Assembly (NCBI GenBank): GCA_023101725.1
Contig: JALJCO010009055.1
Coordinates: 105,917-169,916, forward strand
Length of the DNA: 64,000 nt
Direction: 5' to 3'
Source of the DNA: Atherinomorus stipes
Taxonomy: Eukaryota > Chordata > Actinopteri > Atheriniformes > Atherinidae
The notes below the pieces were generated by a model. It saw only the letters and a program-made list of their open reading frames with translations, did no database searches and was not told where the DNA came from. Position numbers and translations under genes: made by a program. The stretch's first letter is position 1. Every line of letters starts with the position of its first letter. Below are positions 1 to 12,129 of this stretch, one piece after another.

Positions 1-440
1 CAGGTCCCAGGTCTTGATATGTCCTCCCCGACATAGAAAACCAAACTTCTTCCAGGTACAGACAGGAAACCATATCATTTAGCCACGTTCTAAAGCAGGG
101 AAGGAAATCTGACTTCCACTCCCTCTGGATGACCCGTTTGCAGTAACTTTACCAAACATGAGGGCTTGTTATAAAGTGGAGGCATGAGCCAAAGAGCTGT
201 TAGAGCAGCCCAGAAACACTGTCAGGAATCAGCTTGTAAACAGCACGATACAAATGAAAAATGTCAACCCAGAAACCTGTGAGCTTGGAGCAGGACCAGA
301 AAAGATGTCCAAGAGTTCCACACGCTATTTTGCATTTATCAGAAATGGGGAGACGACAGGAAAGAATCTGCTTTGCTTAGACTTGGAATAGTGCATCCTA
401 TGAACAACTTATACTGAATGAGCTGAAGTCAAGCATTGAC
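1..440 (-). mobile_element. L1-clade LINE fragment, C-terminal end of ORF2
   Basis: Read on the minus strand, about 310-130 gives a frame with Cys-Lys-Ile-Ala-Cys-Gly-Thr-Leu-Gly-His-Leu-Phe-Trp-Ser-Cys followed by Lys-Leu-Thr-Gly-Phe-Trp. This is the usual Cys/His-rich tail of fish L1/Tx1-type ORF2 proteins (GTLxHLFWSCPKLxxFW). The frame then carries stops and shifts, so it is a dead remnant. The element runs off the left edge of the window. Clade is assigned from motif memory only. Confidence 0.6.
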
Positions 441-574
441 AGAGCATACCTTTATCCTGTTTAACCCTTTTACCCATAAATCATCCGAGATTAGTTCCAC
501 AATGTCCAGGGTCCATGCCTAAAGACTCTTTTAGAGTCTTTAGTTTTAGACTCTAAAACTATCTGTTCCAGCGT

Positions 575-715
575 AGCATCTGCAGAAATAGGGAGGTGAC
601 AGCTCTCTGCTTCAAGCATCTGTGTTAACCCCACCCGCCTCAAACTTCCGACCAATCACACAATACTACTGGGAGCTCCCCAAGAAGAAAGTTCTGCACG
701 GCTGAGAACAAAGGG
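575..715. repeat. Dispersed repeat, second copy at 54650-54790
   Basis: The stretch with tgacagctctctgcttcaag, then ttaacccc(a/g)cccgcct and ccgaccaatcacacaata, recurs near 54650-54790 in the same orientation with scattered mismatches. The element class is not recognised. The rest of 441-1187 shows no gene; a short palindrome built on AAAGACTCTTTTAGAGTCTTT sits near 521-541. Confidence 0.6.
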
Positions 716-1187
716 AAAGTTCTCACTTCTCGCGGAGCATGCAGCAGCCTTATGGCCAGCAGCTCAAAAGTTAAACAATTTTTTTCCACAATTTTTTAAA
801 ATCCATAAAAGCTCAAAAAATTATATAAAAAGAGTCAAACAGGTTAAATTAGACACAAACAGTAGACTTTAAAGGTGACAGCACCCCTCTAGATGTTCTG
901 CAGTTGTATAATTTTTGAAAAATTGTTTTGATGAAAATGTTGTAGCTATCATCTTTAAATAAATATATAGTTAAATAACAACTGTATAAAAGATAAGATA
1001 CACCTTCAAATCTACCAATTAATTTACCCAAAGGAAGCTAATGTAATGCAAACAGTGCTGAACCTAGTACGTAACCTTGAGGATTGCCTGAGGATACAGA
1101 TTATGATGATTTAGAATTACAAACACGAAGAAAAGTAATAAAAATCACTTAAAAGAATTTTTCAAGATATCCACCCACCCCTGAGAC

Positions 1188-2610
1188 CAGGGACGTGCTC
1201 AGGGTTTTTTAAGGGCAGTTGCTCAAACATAAAAAAGGGGCAGACTTGATCCTGTCAGAGAACGTGTCTTTAATTGTAAAATTTAAAACAATAAATCACA
1301 CATTATTTTCAGCTTATTAAAAGTTCTGGAAGAAGCACTTGCATGTTGTTCTGGTTCTACAGAATTTTTTTCAAAAGGTCTGTAAAATATACTTTTAGTG
1401 TTGTTTTGCATATATTTAGCCGTCCGGCCTTCCATGTGGCTTGTCTTGCTCCTCTCCACCTGAGACTTGTTGCACCTCATCTTTAGTGTATATTTCCAAT
1501 TAGAGGATTAAAATGGAAATAGTCCACAAATAAGGACACTACTATCTAATATACTGACATTTTTTCATGTCTTTCACCTGCTGGCTTGCTGCTTTGCAAC
1601 CAGCCCTGTAGTAATGACCTTTGTGGCCTCCCTCAGCGTCTCTCTTTGTCCTAAATCCTGGAGGACTCAGGACAAGGAGAGACAACACTAGTAAAGTTAA
1701 TTGCATACTGATCATAATTAGTAAAACATAAATTATTCTAAAAGCATCACCTGCACTTTTGGTTTTTATTTAAATTGAATTGAATAAAGGTTCCTGCTCT
1801 GATTCCTCACTGCTGCTCTTGTGCTGCTCCTTCTCCATCTTTGTAAAGAAATGTTCAACAACAAATGTTCTAAATCTTAATGAGATTTTAAATAAAATAT
1901 CATATAGTCTAAAAAACTCAGCATTCATATAATGAATTGTCTTGCTTTTATGTAGTTAACCATCTTCTAAAATTTGCAATATCCTTCGTCACAACTTTAA
2001 ACTTTTGTTTTATCAAGTTAGTTTTCTCCATCAGCTCCTCGTTATTAAGCTGGTGGTGCTGGATGATCTGCTGTCTCACCTGCTCATTCACTGACAAACA
2101 TGCTGGTTATCTTACAGAAGTTTTCTGCATCTCTGGCCTGTGCTTCTTTCTTTTTTGACTCCTCTTTGGTCCACCTTTCCTCTTGGCCTGACGATCTCGC
2201 TCCATTTTGCCCCTGCAAAGGTGCGGGAGGAGGAGGGGGCGCGTCTGCAGCTGACTGACCCTTGACTGTCTGCCATCACCCAGCAGGCCAGTTCAGTGCT
2301 CCTGATGGTCAGTCCACCACTGCGCGACGAGCACGCTTCTGTCCAGCCTGTGACGTGCATCACAAACAGCTGTAAACTTGAAGGCAGAGGGACCCTAACT
2401 CTCATAACTTACTCTCTTCCCGAGTATTTATTTGGAATATATTATAACGGTTTTATTCAAGTTAAATTTTGCACTTCGGGCACTTTTTTTAAACACTAGT
2501 TCAAATTATTTTCTTCAATCCGTTTTTCCCCCGTGAGGGGCAATTTTAGCCAAGAAGGGCAAACGGGCAGTTGCCCGGGCAACCTGAGCCATGTCCTGCG
2601 CACGTCCCTG
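1188..2610. mobile_element. Non-autonomous hAT transposon with 8-bp target duplication
   Basis: The left end reads CAGGGACGTGCTCAGG and the right end is its near-perfect inverse (CCTGCGCACGTCCCTG). The element is flanked on both sides by the identical 8-mer cctgagac (1180-1187 and 2611-2618). A CAGGG terminus plus an 8-bp duplication is the hAT superfamily signature. No transposase is visible in the 1423 bp. The interior, about 1690-2350, is related to the interior of the element at 12130-13647. Small reading frames inside have no recognisable product. Confidence 0.85.
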
Positions 2611-2725
2611 CCTGAGACAGTGAACTGCTTACTGTGATCTATAGTATGACCACCAGTACACAAACAACCTCCTGCATCAGAGACGGATTACTAGCACTTA
2701 CTGCAACTCTGAAACAGCTTTGTGC

Positions 2726-3649
2726 TCAGTGTGATTCAGTGCTGCAGTTACAGCATATTGTTTTCCTTTCTCTGTATAAAATCAGCAGAGGCAAAACCAG
2801 AGAGCTGGGCAAGTTATACCAGACTGCAGATGCTGTTACCGCACACTGAATACGGCGGCTAACTGCAGGTAAGGGGTGCATCACAAAGAAAACAAGTTGT
2901 CCAGCAAATTTAAAAAGCAACACTCCCATGATCAAAACAACAATCTTAAAGGCCCTTCTCTTTGATTGGTCAGCCTGAACCCTATCCCCGGCTGCCTCCC
3001 CTGGTCGTGGACGAATCAGAACACAGAGAATAGAGAGGCTGCAGAAAGTTGCGGTCATTAAACATAACACTGTTATACAGCCTGGTATAAGACTGAACTT
3101 GGGGTACGTCATGCTTACAGTTATAAAACTTGGCCCTGTTAAAGACTGCAGCCAAACGAGCACAGTGCTGATGTTTCTCATGCGAATCCCACCTGCCTGT
3201 CTCAGCCTCAGGTAGGTGATGGGATGAACAACGGCACAGTAGCGCTCCAGACAGATCAGGATTGGGAAAAACATTTGTGCACTCCAAGGGATGCCACCAA
3301 TTAGGACACCAACCGCTATTATCTCAAGAAAATTTCCAATACTGCCGGAAGCAGTAATAACAGCTCCCAGCACACCAACCAGGTCTAAAGCAGCCATGTT
3401 GTAGGTAAAGAAATCAGAGTGGCTCATGATGGCTGTTGATGAATGGTGCTGTTTCCATCGCTGGTAACCCAAATGGAGGATGAAGGTGGAGAGTGGTACC
3501 ATAAGGAAGAAGTAGGCTAAACCATAGGTGGCGTAAATGTTCACAGCAGTAATGGAGTCAAAGCATAAATGATGATATATGTACAAGGTCAAAGAGTAAG
3601 GCTGAGATGGAGCGGAGCCGTTCGCGAATGATGAGTAGATGCTGAACAT
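2726..3649 (-). CDS. R1: divergent seven-transmembrane receptor, rhodopsin-like orphan GPCR
   Basis: Single-exon frame of 307 aa, intact. The ATG at 3649 lies 18 bases after a good acceptor (ttttctttag, exon from 3667), so a 5' non-coding exon is expected upstream. Seven hydrophobic segments are visible. TM2 keeps the class A Asp (NMAALD, residue 89), unlike the other seven members, which have Glu. TM3 ends in ERY (CLERYCAVVHP), TM4 has Trp, and the TM7 motif is reduced to LPLLILY. The third loop RPRPGEAAGDRV..DQSKRRAF carries the family signature in weaker form. An N-glycosylation sequon (NGS, residue 10) precedes TM1. It is the most diverged member and may be the outgroup of this cluster. 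It would act at the plasma membrane if expressed; ligand and G protein are unknown. The family assignment is by topology and motifs only. Confidence 0.85.
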   Translation of the reverse strand: MFSIYSSFANGSAPSQPYSLTLYIYHHLCFDSITAVNIYATYGLAYFFLMVPLSTFILHLGYQRWKQHHSSTAIMSHSDFFTYNMAALDLVGVLGAVITASGSIGNFLEIIAVGVLIGGIPWSAQMFFPILICLERYCAVVHPITYLRLRQAGGIRMRNISTVLVWLQSLTGPSFITVSMTYPKFSLIPGCITVLCLMTATFCSLSILCVLIRPRPGEAAGDRVQADQSKRRAFKIVVLIMGVLLFKFAGQLVFFVMHPLPAVSRRIQCAVTASAVWYNLPSSLVLPLLILYRERKTICCNCSTESH

Positions 3650-3728
3650 TTTCACACAGTTGAAGCCCTAAAGAAAATAAGAAGATGATGAAGAGAAATC
3701 AGAGTAAAAAAAACATTTATACAGTCAT

Positions 3729-5025
3729 GAATAACAACAAATATGCTTTTGGCTTTTGTTTTAGATTTATCCAAAGCCTTTGGCACTGTTGACCACAACG
3801 TTTCACTTTCTAAGTTAAATTGTGGTTTTCAAGATTACAGGTTTAGTGCCAATATTGCCCAAAAGTTGCACGGTGTCCCTTCAAACAGCTTATCAATTTT
3901 TTCTCTCTTAATCTTGTTCATGTGTGTTGAAGCAGGAAACCACTACAACCAGCAGCCCTCTGGTGTGTAGGTATCAGAGGCGTGTATAAAACTGGTTTTG
4001 GTCATATCTAGCCGACTGGAGTTTCTCTGTTCAGCTGGGACAGCGTTCATCTGCCACTTCCCCTTTCAGCTGTGGGGTCCCTCAGGGTTCCATTCTGGGT
4101 CCGATTTTATTTTCCCTGTACCTGCTTCTTTTGGTGTTTCTTATCGTTTTCCAGATGACTTGCAGATCTATCTGCCACTGCAGACAATGTCCTCGGGTCC
4201 ATTGACTCCCTGCTAAGATGCCTTACCTTATGGCTGAGTCAGAGCTTTCTTCTGCTGAATAGGGATAATGCTGAAGTTATTGACTTTGGTTGGCCAGATG
4301 TGTTGGATGGTCATACTAGCGTGATTGGCTCATTGTCTCAATACTCCAAACATTATGCGAGAAATCTTAGCATTATCTTCAACTCTCCTCTCTGATTTGA
4401 TACAGATCAGCTCCATTGTCAAATCTAGCTTTTTTCACTTGCACCTTTTAGGCAAAGTAAAATCATATCTGCCCTATAAGAACTTGGAGAGGACAATCCA
4501 TGTTGTTGTAACCTGCAGCCTGGACTTTTGTGATTGTCTTTATTTTGGAATTGAGCAGTCACAACTTAAGTGCTTGCAAACTGTTCAGAACTCAGCTGCT
4601 TGATTTCTGGAAACATTGAAACGCCATTAGCCCATTACTCTGGAGCTCTTTTCTTTACATTAGTTGCCACTGCAGTTGATTTATGACTTGTTTTTAAAAG
4701 TCCTACTGCATCACCGTACCTCTTGCAACTTCTGATTCCTTATAGTCCAGCTAGAGCACTCAGGTCAACTAACCAGACGCTCTTGATGGTTTGTGGAACC
4801 AGGCTAAGAGGTAGAAGTGATGGGGCTTTTCCTTTTGCTGCTCTCCGCCTTTGGAACACCTGCCCTCAAATATTAGGTGCGCAGTTTGTTGGTCATTTTG
4901 AAAAACTGAAAACTGTAACATTTTCACTAGCTTGTCACCCAGCGTGAAAGTGCTACATTTGGTTTTATGTGTCTTGATGTTGTCTTTTAAATGTGCTCAG
5001 TAAATAAATTTGAGTTGACTTGGCT
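3729..5025 (+). mobile_element. Degraded L2/Rex-like LINE, reverse transcriptase and 3' end
   Basis: Several shifted frames together show reverse transcriptase blocks: DLSKAFGTVDH (about 3768), CGVPQGSILGP (about 4073), FPDDLQIYLP in place of the catalytic F/YADD (about 4149), a tail with SQLKCLQTVQNSAA, then YSPARALRSTNQTLL and AFPFAALRLWNTCP. The 3' end has aaataaatttgagttgactt, as in fish L2-type elements. Many stops and frame changes, and Ala lost from the ADD motif, show that it is inactive. It lies upstream of R1 on the opposite strand. Confidence 0.75.
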
Positions 5026-5100
5026 GGGCGAAGGTCTTTGTTGGCTTCTGCTAACAATATAAACTGTGCTGATTTTAACTTGAACTAATGTTTTTCTTCA

Positions 5101-5400
5101 TTTATCAGGATGTTCTTACAATCTTGGGGAAAAATTGGTGCAGCTCTGGATGGGAATAAACGTTGGGACATCGGAGAAGCTTATCGAATCTATCAAATCT
5201 AAAAGCAGTCCAATGGAATATTAGAATGTGTAACATTTTTGGGATGGGCAGTCTACGTAACATGACTGTGGGAAACCTTTTCTTAAAAATAATTCTTAAA
5301 GGCAAAATCAAAAGTATCCAAACAATCAAGACTGTGTCAGACACCTCAGGGTTATCAGAACATTGTGAAGAGGTTATGCTTGAGATGTTTAAGTGAAATG
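5101..5400 (+). other. Unassigned stretch with a possible terminal coding exon
   Basis: A polypyrimidine tract and AG (tttttcttcatttatcag, ending near 5108) is followed by an open frame of about 38 codons (GCSYNLGEKLVQLWMGINVG, then TSEKLIESIKSK) ending in TAG at about 5221-5223. It could be a last exon of an unrecognised gene or chance. No family is recognised. A second frame, 5163-5396, is also open. Confidence 0.15.
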
Positions 5401-5595
5401 TTAGTTCTGGTGATTTTACAATGATAGCTACCACCAATCAAATAGAAATATTATTTCAATCTGGAATCTAACTGTGCTTGATGGAAAAGGGAATTTTCCA
5501 GCTGTATTGTAATGTCAGTCATGAAGATGGTACCAGGAGAGGCGGATATGTTCTGAGGTGAAGTGCCATCAAAGTTTTGACCACCACTAATCTAT

Positions 5596-6070
5596 AGTAG
5601 GGTACAAAAGTTTAGATACACTTGAAGATGGAAAAAATAAACTGTCAGTAAAGTGAAATTGACAAAGTCATGACATTGATTTTCAGTTGTGGTTGAACAG
5701 AAATATCAAAAACACACAAAAAAATAAAACAAGCAAACAAGCATGATGGGGCTCCTGAACTAAAATTTTATTGAGCAACATATTGGGACAATCACAGCAC
5801 TTAAGTGTTTCCTGTAACGTCCAATCAGATTTCGGCACCTCTTGACAGGTATTTTGGTCCACTGTTCATGAGCAAGGTGCTCTAATTTGTCTGGAGCAGT
5901 TTGTTTCTTTCTTTTTTTTTCAAATTATTTTTAAAAAACACAATTCAAAATCAATGTTTTATCTAATTAAATCTTAATTTAGTAAATTTGTATTTATTAT
6001 TATTTTTCAAGTTTTTTGTTATTTGAATAACTATTTTGAATTTAATTGCCTAAACTTTTGCACCGTACTG
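5596..6070. mobile_element. Palindromic Tc1-like MITE, family A
   Basis: The left end reads TAGGGTACAAAAGTTTAGAT and the right end inverts to GTACGGTGCAAAAGTTTAGG. The interior shares gatggggctcc(t/g)gaactaaaa, ttttattgagcaaca, tggtccactgttcatg and aaggtgctctaat with the copies near 17.9, 27.4 and 7.4 kb. No coding capacity. From 6071 to 7359 I see nothing beyond AT-rich sequence. Confidence 0.7.
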
Positions 6071-7359
6071 CAAATGCTAAGAAAAAAAATGTATTCACAG
6101 AAAAATTTTTGAGTTAGAGTTTGATTTGATTGTAAGAGTTAAAATTTGATTGTAAAGAGGGTTAAAATAACATGATTATAAAGTTCTTGGTCACTGAAGT
6201 ATTGAGCTGAAGTAACACTGAACTTTTGCTGTTTAACAGCTGGTTTGGGGATTTGGAGAGGAACAGTCAATTCAATGGAATTGTAACATTTTACCTCAAG
6301 TTTGTTAATATTAAATATCTCAGATCATAAATTAAATCAAGATTTTTGTCACATGGAAAAAAATGTGTTGTCTATTTTTCTCAGTCCCCAAAGCAAAAAG
6401 CCACGACGACAAAATTAGAAAATAAACGCTTCATCTCACCCAATGTTGGTCCTGATCCTTCCACTTCTGCGTTTTCAGTGTCACTGACACACATGTAAAA
6501 CAGAGAGGGACATGGGAAAGATCGTTCATCATTACGTAAGGACAGTGACATCGATGACATATGGAAATTTTTACTGGAGGATGAAGCAAGTTCAGAAAAT
6601 AGATGGATGTGATGGTACTTTATACTGTAAGTAAGCTAAAATATCACCAATTAACTAATCTGTTCAATTATCCAAGCTGAAATGGCTGTTTGCTTTGGGA
6701 CGGTGAAGTTTTGTACAGATTCATGTTTTGTGTTCCACTTTGTGCAGATTTGTGGGCTGCAGTTATCCTTATTGGCTACTTGAACCATATAGCATGGCAA
6801 TAACTGCAAATAATGACTGAATTATGAATATGAATTACGACACATACAGTATAAATGGGATGCAACACCATGCAGTCATAGTTTGCATGCTGGTTCTTAG
6901 CTTAAATAAACACTCATCTTTGTCCGTAGGACATTTGAATGGAACCACATGTTACAATGAAGGATGCCCTGTTGTAGAAACATAAACATTACTGGGAAAG
7001 CTCATGCCCAAAAGCACCTAAAATGCAAAAATAAGACAATATCCATTAATAACAGTTCAATCTTACTTAGCAAAAAGATCATCACGTTACTATGGTTACT
7101 CAGTATTTTGACTACTCCCTATTCAGACTGATGAAAAACTGCTGAGTTTTACTGGTTCAGTATGCAATGCTGTGCAGACATCTTTGTGGTAGTTCTTTAA
7201 GGTGGAGTAAATTATGACATTTTACACGTTTATGTTGTACCTCTGCAAAGTCAGATTGCAATGAATGCTAAGTTGGTTTTTAATTGTTGATACATATTCT
7301 CCATTTTTTTCCTTTTGTGCCAAGTAGCTGAGTTTAGCATGCTAATATGAAAATCATCT

Positions 7360-8111
7360 TGTCGTGCTCAAAAATTATTCATACCCTTAAATTCATATCA
7401 TTAAAGGAAGGGCTAAATTGACAATAGTAATTTAAAGACACAACAGAACGTTAAGCAGTTTTCTCAGTGACGCGCCCCCTATCGGCGGCTAAACTAGCAT
7501 CCATCTTGCATCGTAACTGTACTGTGATTCACTCCAACCAGTAAAAGACAGTCTTATCTTGACTCTTGTTCTGTCCCTTCCTCTCTTTTTATTTTCTTCT
7601 CTTCCTCAGGTAGGCTAATTTTTCCTTGCGCTTCTTTACCAAATCCAACATGATGTGTGTTCAAAACACCCGCTGTGTTCATGTCTGGTTCATATCCGTT
7701 TGCTAGTAGGTGACGCGGTGTGTAACCAAGAGTCGGCTGCAACGTCACAGTCGCCTCTGGGCAGCGATGGCTGGAAAATGCGCATAATGAATGTTGGTGT
7801 ATCATCAAAACGAGTCAGAAAGACATATTTTTCAGGTCTAAAAGGTTACGTTGTGTGTCTTTAATAACAGGAAATTAAAGGAACTAATAAGACATGAAAA
7901 TTAAAAAAATTATGGGCCACATTGTGCTTGTTTTGTTGTTTTTTTCTTTGTGTGTTTGTGTAATATTTCTTTCGTAAACACAGTTCAAGTTTACGAAAGT
8001 AAGTTGTTTTTTTAAAAATCATTACTTTAGTAAATTTCAACTTATTTCACTTACAGCTGATTTTCCCCCTTCTTTGATTGGAGGGTATGAATCATTTTGA
8101 GGATGACTGTA
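7360..8111. mobile_element. Family A MITE, interrupted by a family B MITE
   Basis: The ends are tcgtgctcaaaaattattca at 7361 and its inverse near 8080-8111 (gggtatgaatcattttgagg, then atgactgt). The two halves are separated by the element at 7431-7864, so this copy is older than the insertion. Confidence 0.65.
7431..7864. mobile_element. Palindromic MITE, family B, nested in a family A MITE
   Basis: The ends are TTTAAAGACACAACAGAACG and GGTTACGTTGTGTGTCTTTA, inverted relative to each other. Related copies lie at 42451-44113 (itself interrupted), 60914-61329 and 63204-63660. The shared interior includes caagagtcaagataa, ggctggagtgaatcac and gaggcgtcccggg-type blocks. The insertion site is TTAA-like. 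No open reading frame is conserved among copies. Confidence 0.7.
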
Positions 8112-8119
8112 TATTTGAT

Positions 8120-8443
8120 TTATAGGTTTTACTTTGTTTCCCCGTGGCTGTTAGTTCAGTAATGATTAACTCATTTTAGACAGGGCAGCTGTGACCTGTC
8201 ATCATAAATAATGAACTCATGAAACATGGAAATGAGATGTCACCACAGTGGTTTATGCAGCACTGTGTAATGATTTTGAATTTGGATTAAATCTTTTCCT
8301 AACTTAAATATAAGCAGCATGAACACGTGCAGTCAAAAGTTTTGCTGCATCTTTGAAGTGAAGACCAGTCAGAAGCTCAGGAGTCATAACAGGGATGATC
8401 AGAAGAAATAAAGTTTAAGAAAAAAACGCCTGCTCTGTGAACG
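8120..8443 (+). promoter_or_regulatory. Module M1: putative promoter plus non-coding exon 1 of R2
   Basis: The conserved core at 8215-8233 (ACTCATGAAACATGGAAAT) is followed by rgatgtcaccac and tttatgcagca. About 130 bp later comes gaagaccagtcagaagctca, a roughly 45-bp insertion relative to other copies, and a donor (aacg|gtaggt, exon end 8443). The same arrangement precedes R3, R4, R5 and R6. A splice to the acceptor at 14436 would give a 6-kb intron containing several transposons. A TATA-like aaatataag sits near 8305. Promoter function is inferred from position and conservation only. Confidence 0.55.
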
Positions 8444-9519
8444 GTAGGTGGTCTTTGAATTCATTTTATTAGATGATTTTTCACAAAGCATCTCATTCTC
8501 CACAAAATGTTCTCTTTTCTATATTTTTACGTCTCTTTTCTTTTACACTCATCATAGTATTATTTTGATTTGAGACTATTCTGATTGTCTCAACATTGTC
8601 ACTTTTAGATGTTTTTCTTCTCACTTCTTTATCAATTCAGATCAATTAAACTTTATTTGTATCGCGGCAATTCATGACAATGTCACCTCAGGGCACTTTT
8701 CAAGTCAAATTCATAATAGCCTAGCTGTTATTATCAAATATGAATATTGTTCATAAAAGTCAGTTGCTCCCTGTAATTTATTTCAGCTTCTTTTATTATG
8801 TCTTCACAATTTTTGAACATCTAATTCAAAATATCTTTACCAATAACTAGAGCAAAAACATTATTTGTTTTGTTTCTTAACTGTGAGGTGATGTGAAAAA
8901 AAGAAAAGAAAAACAGGTTTAGATTAATGTCTTCTTTAGTTTCTCTAAACAATCTTTGCTTTTGCAAAGTTTCAACTCAGTTCTGTCTCATGTAGAAGCT
9001 CATATGTTCATATATTTGAACCAGGATTGAAAAATCCACTTTTTTCACAAGCGGGACCATTTTTTAATACCCTTTAACATATTTTTCTTACCTGTTACAT
9101 TTCATTGATAAAATAACGTTGGAATTAATCGTTCATCCTTACCATATTTTTCCCTTTTTTTTCCATAAGTAGGTAACAGATAAATGATTTACAGCTTATT
9201 TGTTCTCAGTGAAGTTGGTTGCTGTAATGCAGGAGTATTTTATATTGTGCATGAACAAGTCTGATGCAGGTGATGAGAGGTGTTGGTCATAATTAGGGAT
9301 GTCCCGATCCGATTACGTGATCAGAAATTGGGGCTGATCACATGGTTTTAGACTCGATTGGAATCAGCTGTTACATCAGATAAAGGATCAGATAAGTGTT
9401 TCCTTCACATTGACTCAGCAGCGACGGGCTGCCACGGCTTAGGACAGGATTTCATGGCAGCCACGAAGGCCATGGCTGACGTTGCCCCTCTCTTTGGCCG
9501 TGTGACCCTTGAAAACTTA
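8444..9519. other. Putative R2 intron, no gene seen
   Basis: AT-rich sequence. A short piece at 8640-8700 (tttatttgtat...gggcacttt) resembles the common fish repeat also found at 55985. Around 9295-9400, agggatgtcccgatccgatt looks like a terminus of a hAT-type element, but I cannot place its partner. Confidence 0.5.
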
Positions 9520-10087
9520 GGGGCCGTCCACACGGCGCAGAATTACAGCAAAACATTTAACAAATTTCACATTTAAAAACATTTACATCAAAAAATGTAA
9601 GAAATCTGCCCTATCATCCTCCTGAAACCAGGGATTAGCCTCCTGAAACCGGTCATCTCTGAAACCGGGTTCCAAGGTGGAAAGGTTTGAAACCTCGACG
9701 GGTTTGTGTTTCATTTGGACGACGTGACCGCACAAGGAGGTATTTGTTCACAAAAACAATAAAGTTCATTGAAAAAAAATCACAACAGCAATGGCGTCGG
9801 TGAGCGACTGTTTTCAACTGTGTAGAAAACTTTAGCGTTTGCCTTGTAAATCCTCAGCCATCTCTACCTTTCTGCTCTTCCTGTGTTGATATCCAGTGAC
9901 ACGCGGTGAGTCTTTATTTGCGCATGCGCTGTGTCTTGTTCTGGGTTTGGAGTGTTACTTAATCATCATAACAACACCCACGGCCTTGTTGCGCTACAGC
10001 GGTTTCATGGGGATCGTGAAACCTTTCCCCGGATTTCTGCTATCGGTTTCACACCTAAACCGGCTTCAGCTCCGTGTGGACTAGGCC
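9520..10087. mobile_element. PIF/Harbinger-like MITE with TTA target duplication
   Basis: Left end GGGGCCGTCCACACGG and right end CCGTGTGGACTAGGCC form terminal inverted repeats. Both sides are flanked by tta (9517-9519 and 10088-10090), the three-base duplication typical of PIF/Harbinger. The interior repeats gaaaccgg motifs in both orientations. No transposase. Confidence 0.65.
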
Positions 10088-10330
10088 TTATATTCCTCAC
10101 GGCCACAGAGATGTCCCATCTGTGCATCTCTTTTTCCTCTGCGTGATTTTCCCATAATTTACGGTGATGAGCAGCTGTGGGTTTGATTCTGCCTCATATG
10201 AACCGTAGAGTCCCGCACGCAGCACAGTGCTGTCTGATACAGCATCACCAGGCAATATATAAGTTAAATGTAACGCACGCAGTGGCAACCTGTTAATACA
10301 GACATTAATCGCAGTGAAGGCGGTTGTAGC

Positions 10331-10372
10331 CCCCCCCCCCCCCCCCCCACCCACACACACACACACACACAC
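10331..10372. repeat. Poly-C followed by (CA)n microsatellite
   Basis: A run of C with one interruption is followed by about 11 CA units. Reading frames across it are artefacts. The surrounding 10088-10725 has no recognisable gene. Confidence 0.9.
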
Positions 10373-10725
10373 GTCGTATGTGGATTTTGTTGGTTCCACA
10401 ACATTCCACAAAGTCTGTGATGACCTCTGTACTCTGGGTTGTTTTACGGAAACAGAACCAATAACAGCAGTGTCATGAGAAATTGTCTGAAGATGGCAGC
10501 TGCTGGCGTTGTGGTTGAAGTCTTGTAGCATGACATGCTATTTTCTGTTGGTGCTCCATGCAGACAGCTGAAGGTCAACTACTCCTTCCACCTTCTTTCT
10601 CTGCAGACTGAGGAAGTTTGAATGCATGTTAGAAGTCAAAGAGAATAAAGCTGTTTTCCCACTGAAATTAGCGGGTTTACACGGGTTTTTCAAACGTGCA
10701 TAGACCAGCTCATAGCCACTATTAG

Positions 10726-11108
10726 GCTCCTTTCCCATTGACAAAAAAAAAGCCGGGTTTGATCACCTGCTGGCAGCTGCATGTCCTCTGATCCTACTGC
10801 TGCGTGTCTGGTGACGGCATCACGCTGGGTTAGCATTGATGACAACGCTTGTTATATCACACGCGACTGGCGCAATGTTGTGACGTACGCACGCTGCATT
10901 CAACGTAGTTGCGTAAATTTGCGGGTCAACCCGGGTCTGGTGTTCCCACTGCATGCCGATCGGAGCCAAGCCACTTGAAGGCGATTTAAACTTGCGTTGC
11001 TTGCCGAGTCGTTTGACGTGACGCGGGTCGATTAGTCATTCCCACTGCCACTAAAAGCCAACTGTTCACGGGTTAAAACGGGTTTTTTGGCCAGTGAAAA
11101 AGGGGTAT
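10726..11108. mobile_element. Probable MITE with imperfect terminal inverted repeats
   Basis: The left end ggctcctttcccattgacaa and the right end, inverted (cccctttttcactggccaaa), match imperfectly. Both are followed inward by acccg/gccggg blocks. No clear target duplication and no coding capacity. The class is uncertain. Confidence 0.45.
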
Positions 11109-11282
11109 AATTCTCAGTGTTCAATCAATTTTCAGACGTAACAAGGATCTGTGGAGCACGTAGATGATAGCATCATCTACACCAATCATGGGATAAGAGG
11201 CAGTGGCTCCAGCAAAGTGTGACAGTTGATGGTCCTGTTACTATTTCTTCGAGTGATCATGCGACCTGACTACTTGTCCACA

Positions 11283-11360
11283 GGCATATCCCTTTGGCTA
11301 ACTGGTTAACGCACGACACTCTCCCGGGAGTTGGGATTGAATACCACCTGGGCCTTCCTT
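11283..11360 (+). mobile_element. tRNA-like SINE head
   Basis: An A-box-like tggctaactggttaacgca is followed about 35 bases later by a B-box-like gggattgaatacc. This spacing fits a tRNA-derived SINE promoter. The B box is degraded (expected GGTTCGAATCC), so it is unlikely to be a functional tRNA. Confidence 0.4.
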
Positions 11361-12129
11361 TGTCCTGCCACATGGGGGCTCACCAGAGGGCAGGAAAGAG
11401 AAACATTAAACAAATTAAAATTATATATTGGAATACCTAAAAGTCATTTGAAGCCATTTGCTCAGCAGATAGTTGCCATGTGCGCCTGATTTTTGGTGAG
11501 TTTTCTGCCTCACAAGGCCTTGAGGTGAAAATCAAACACAGTTGATAATTTTTGCCTCGCAGGGTGAAAAACTCCCCGTGTGCGCTCAACTTGAGCTGTC
11601 TGCAGCGGGCAGAAGATCTAGCGACCAATCAAAACGCGTCCACAGATCACATGGTTTCGAGATGACAGCTCTGTTATCACGTTAAAAGATTTGATTGATA
11701 TTTTGCAAAAAGATCCAAAGACTGAAGCAGAAAAGTTTTGAGGATCTTTTTGTCAGATACTGAATTGTGTTATTGTATTTTGTTGATTTATTAAGTAAAG
11801 TGTATGTGACTGTGACATACTGTACTATAGTAAAATCATACTAGTTGGTGGCGGTAGTGCACCTTCGAATTCGCCAACAGCCATTAAACTCGAAAGAAGA
11901 AGTAATGTAAGAAAATGAATGAAACTTAGAGATGATATCTGGATGGATGTTTTTGAAGTCCGACAACACATCATATAAGCAGGTCTAGTCTGGCCGTATT
12001 TCCACAAATTTATCCTCTAAAATGTAATGGACTACGTCACCGCAAGCTGCCATCTTGAAATCATGTGATCTGCGGACACTTTTTGATTGGTCGCTAGATC
12101 TTCTGCCCTCAGCAGAGCTCAAGTTGAGC

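Noticed and set aside
2112..2405. 97-codon minus frame
   Set aside because: Lies inside a non-autonomous hAT element and has no recognisable domain; the related copy at 12130-13647 does not preserve it.
10097..10531. 144-codon minus frame
   Set aside because: Runs through poly-C/(CA)n, giving Gly- and Val/Cys-rich artefact sequence.
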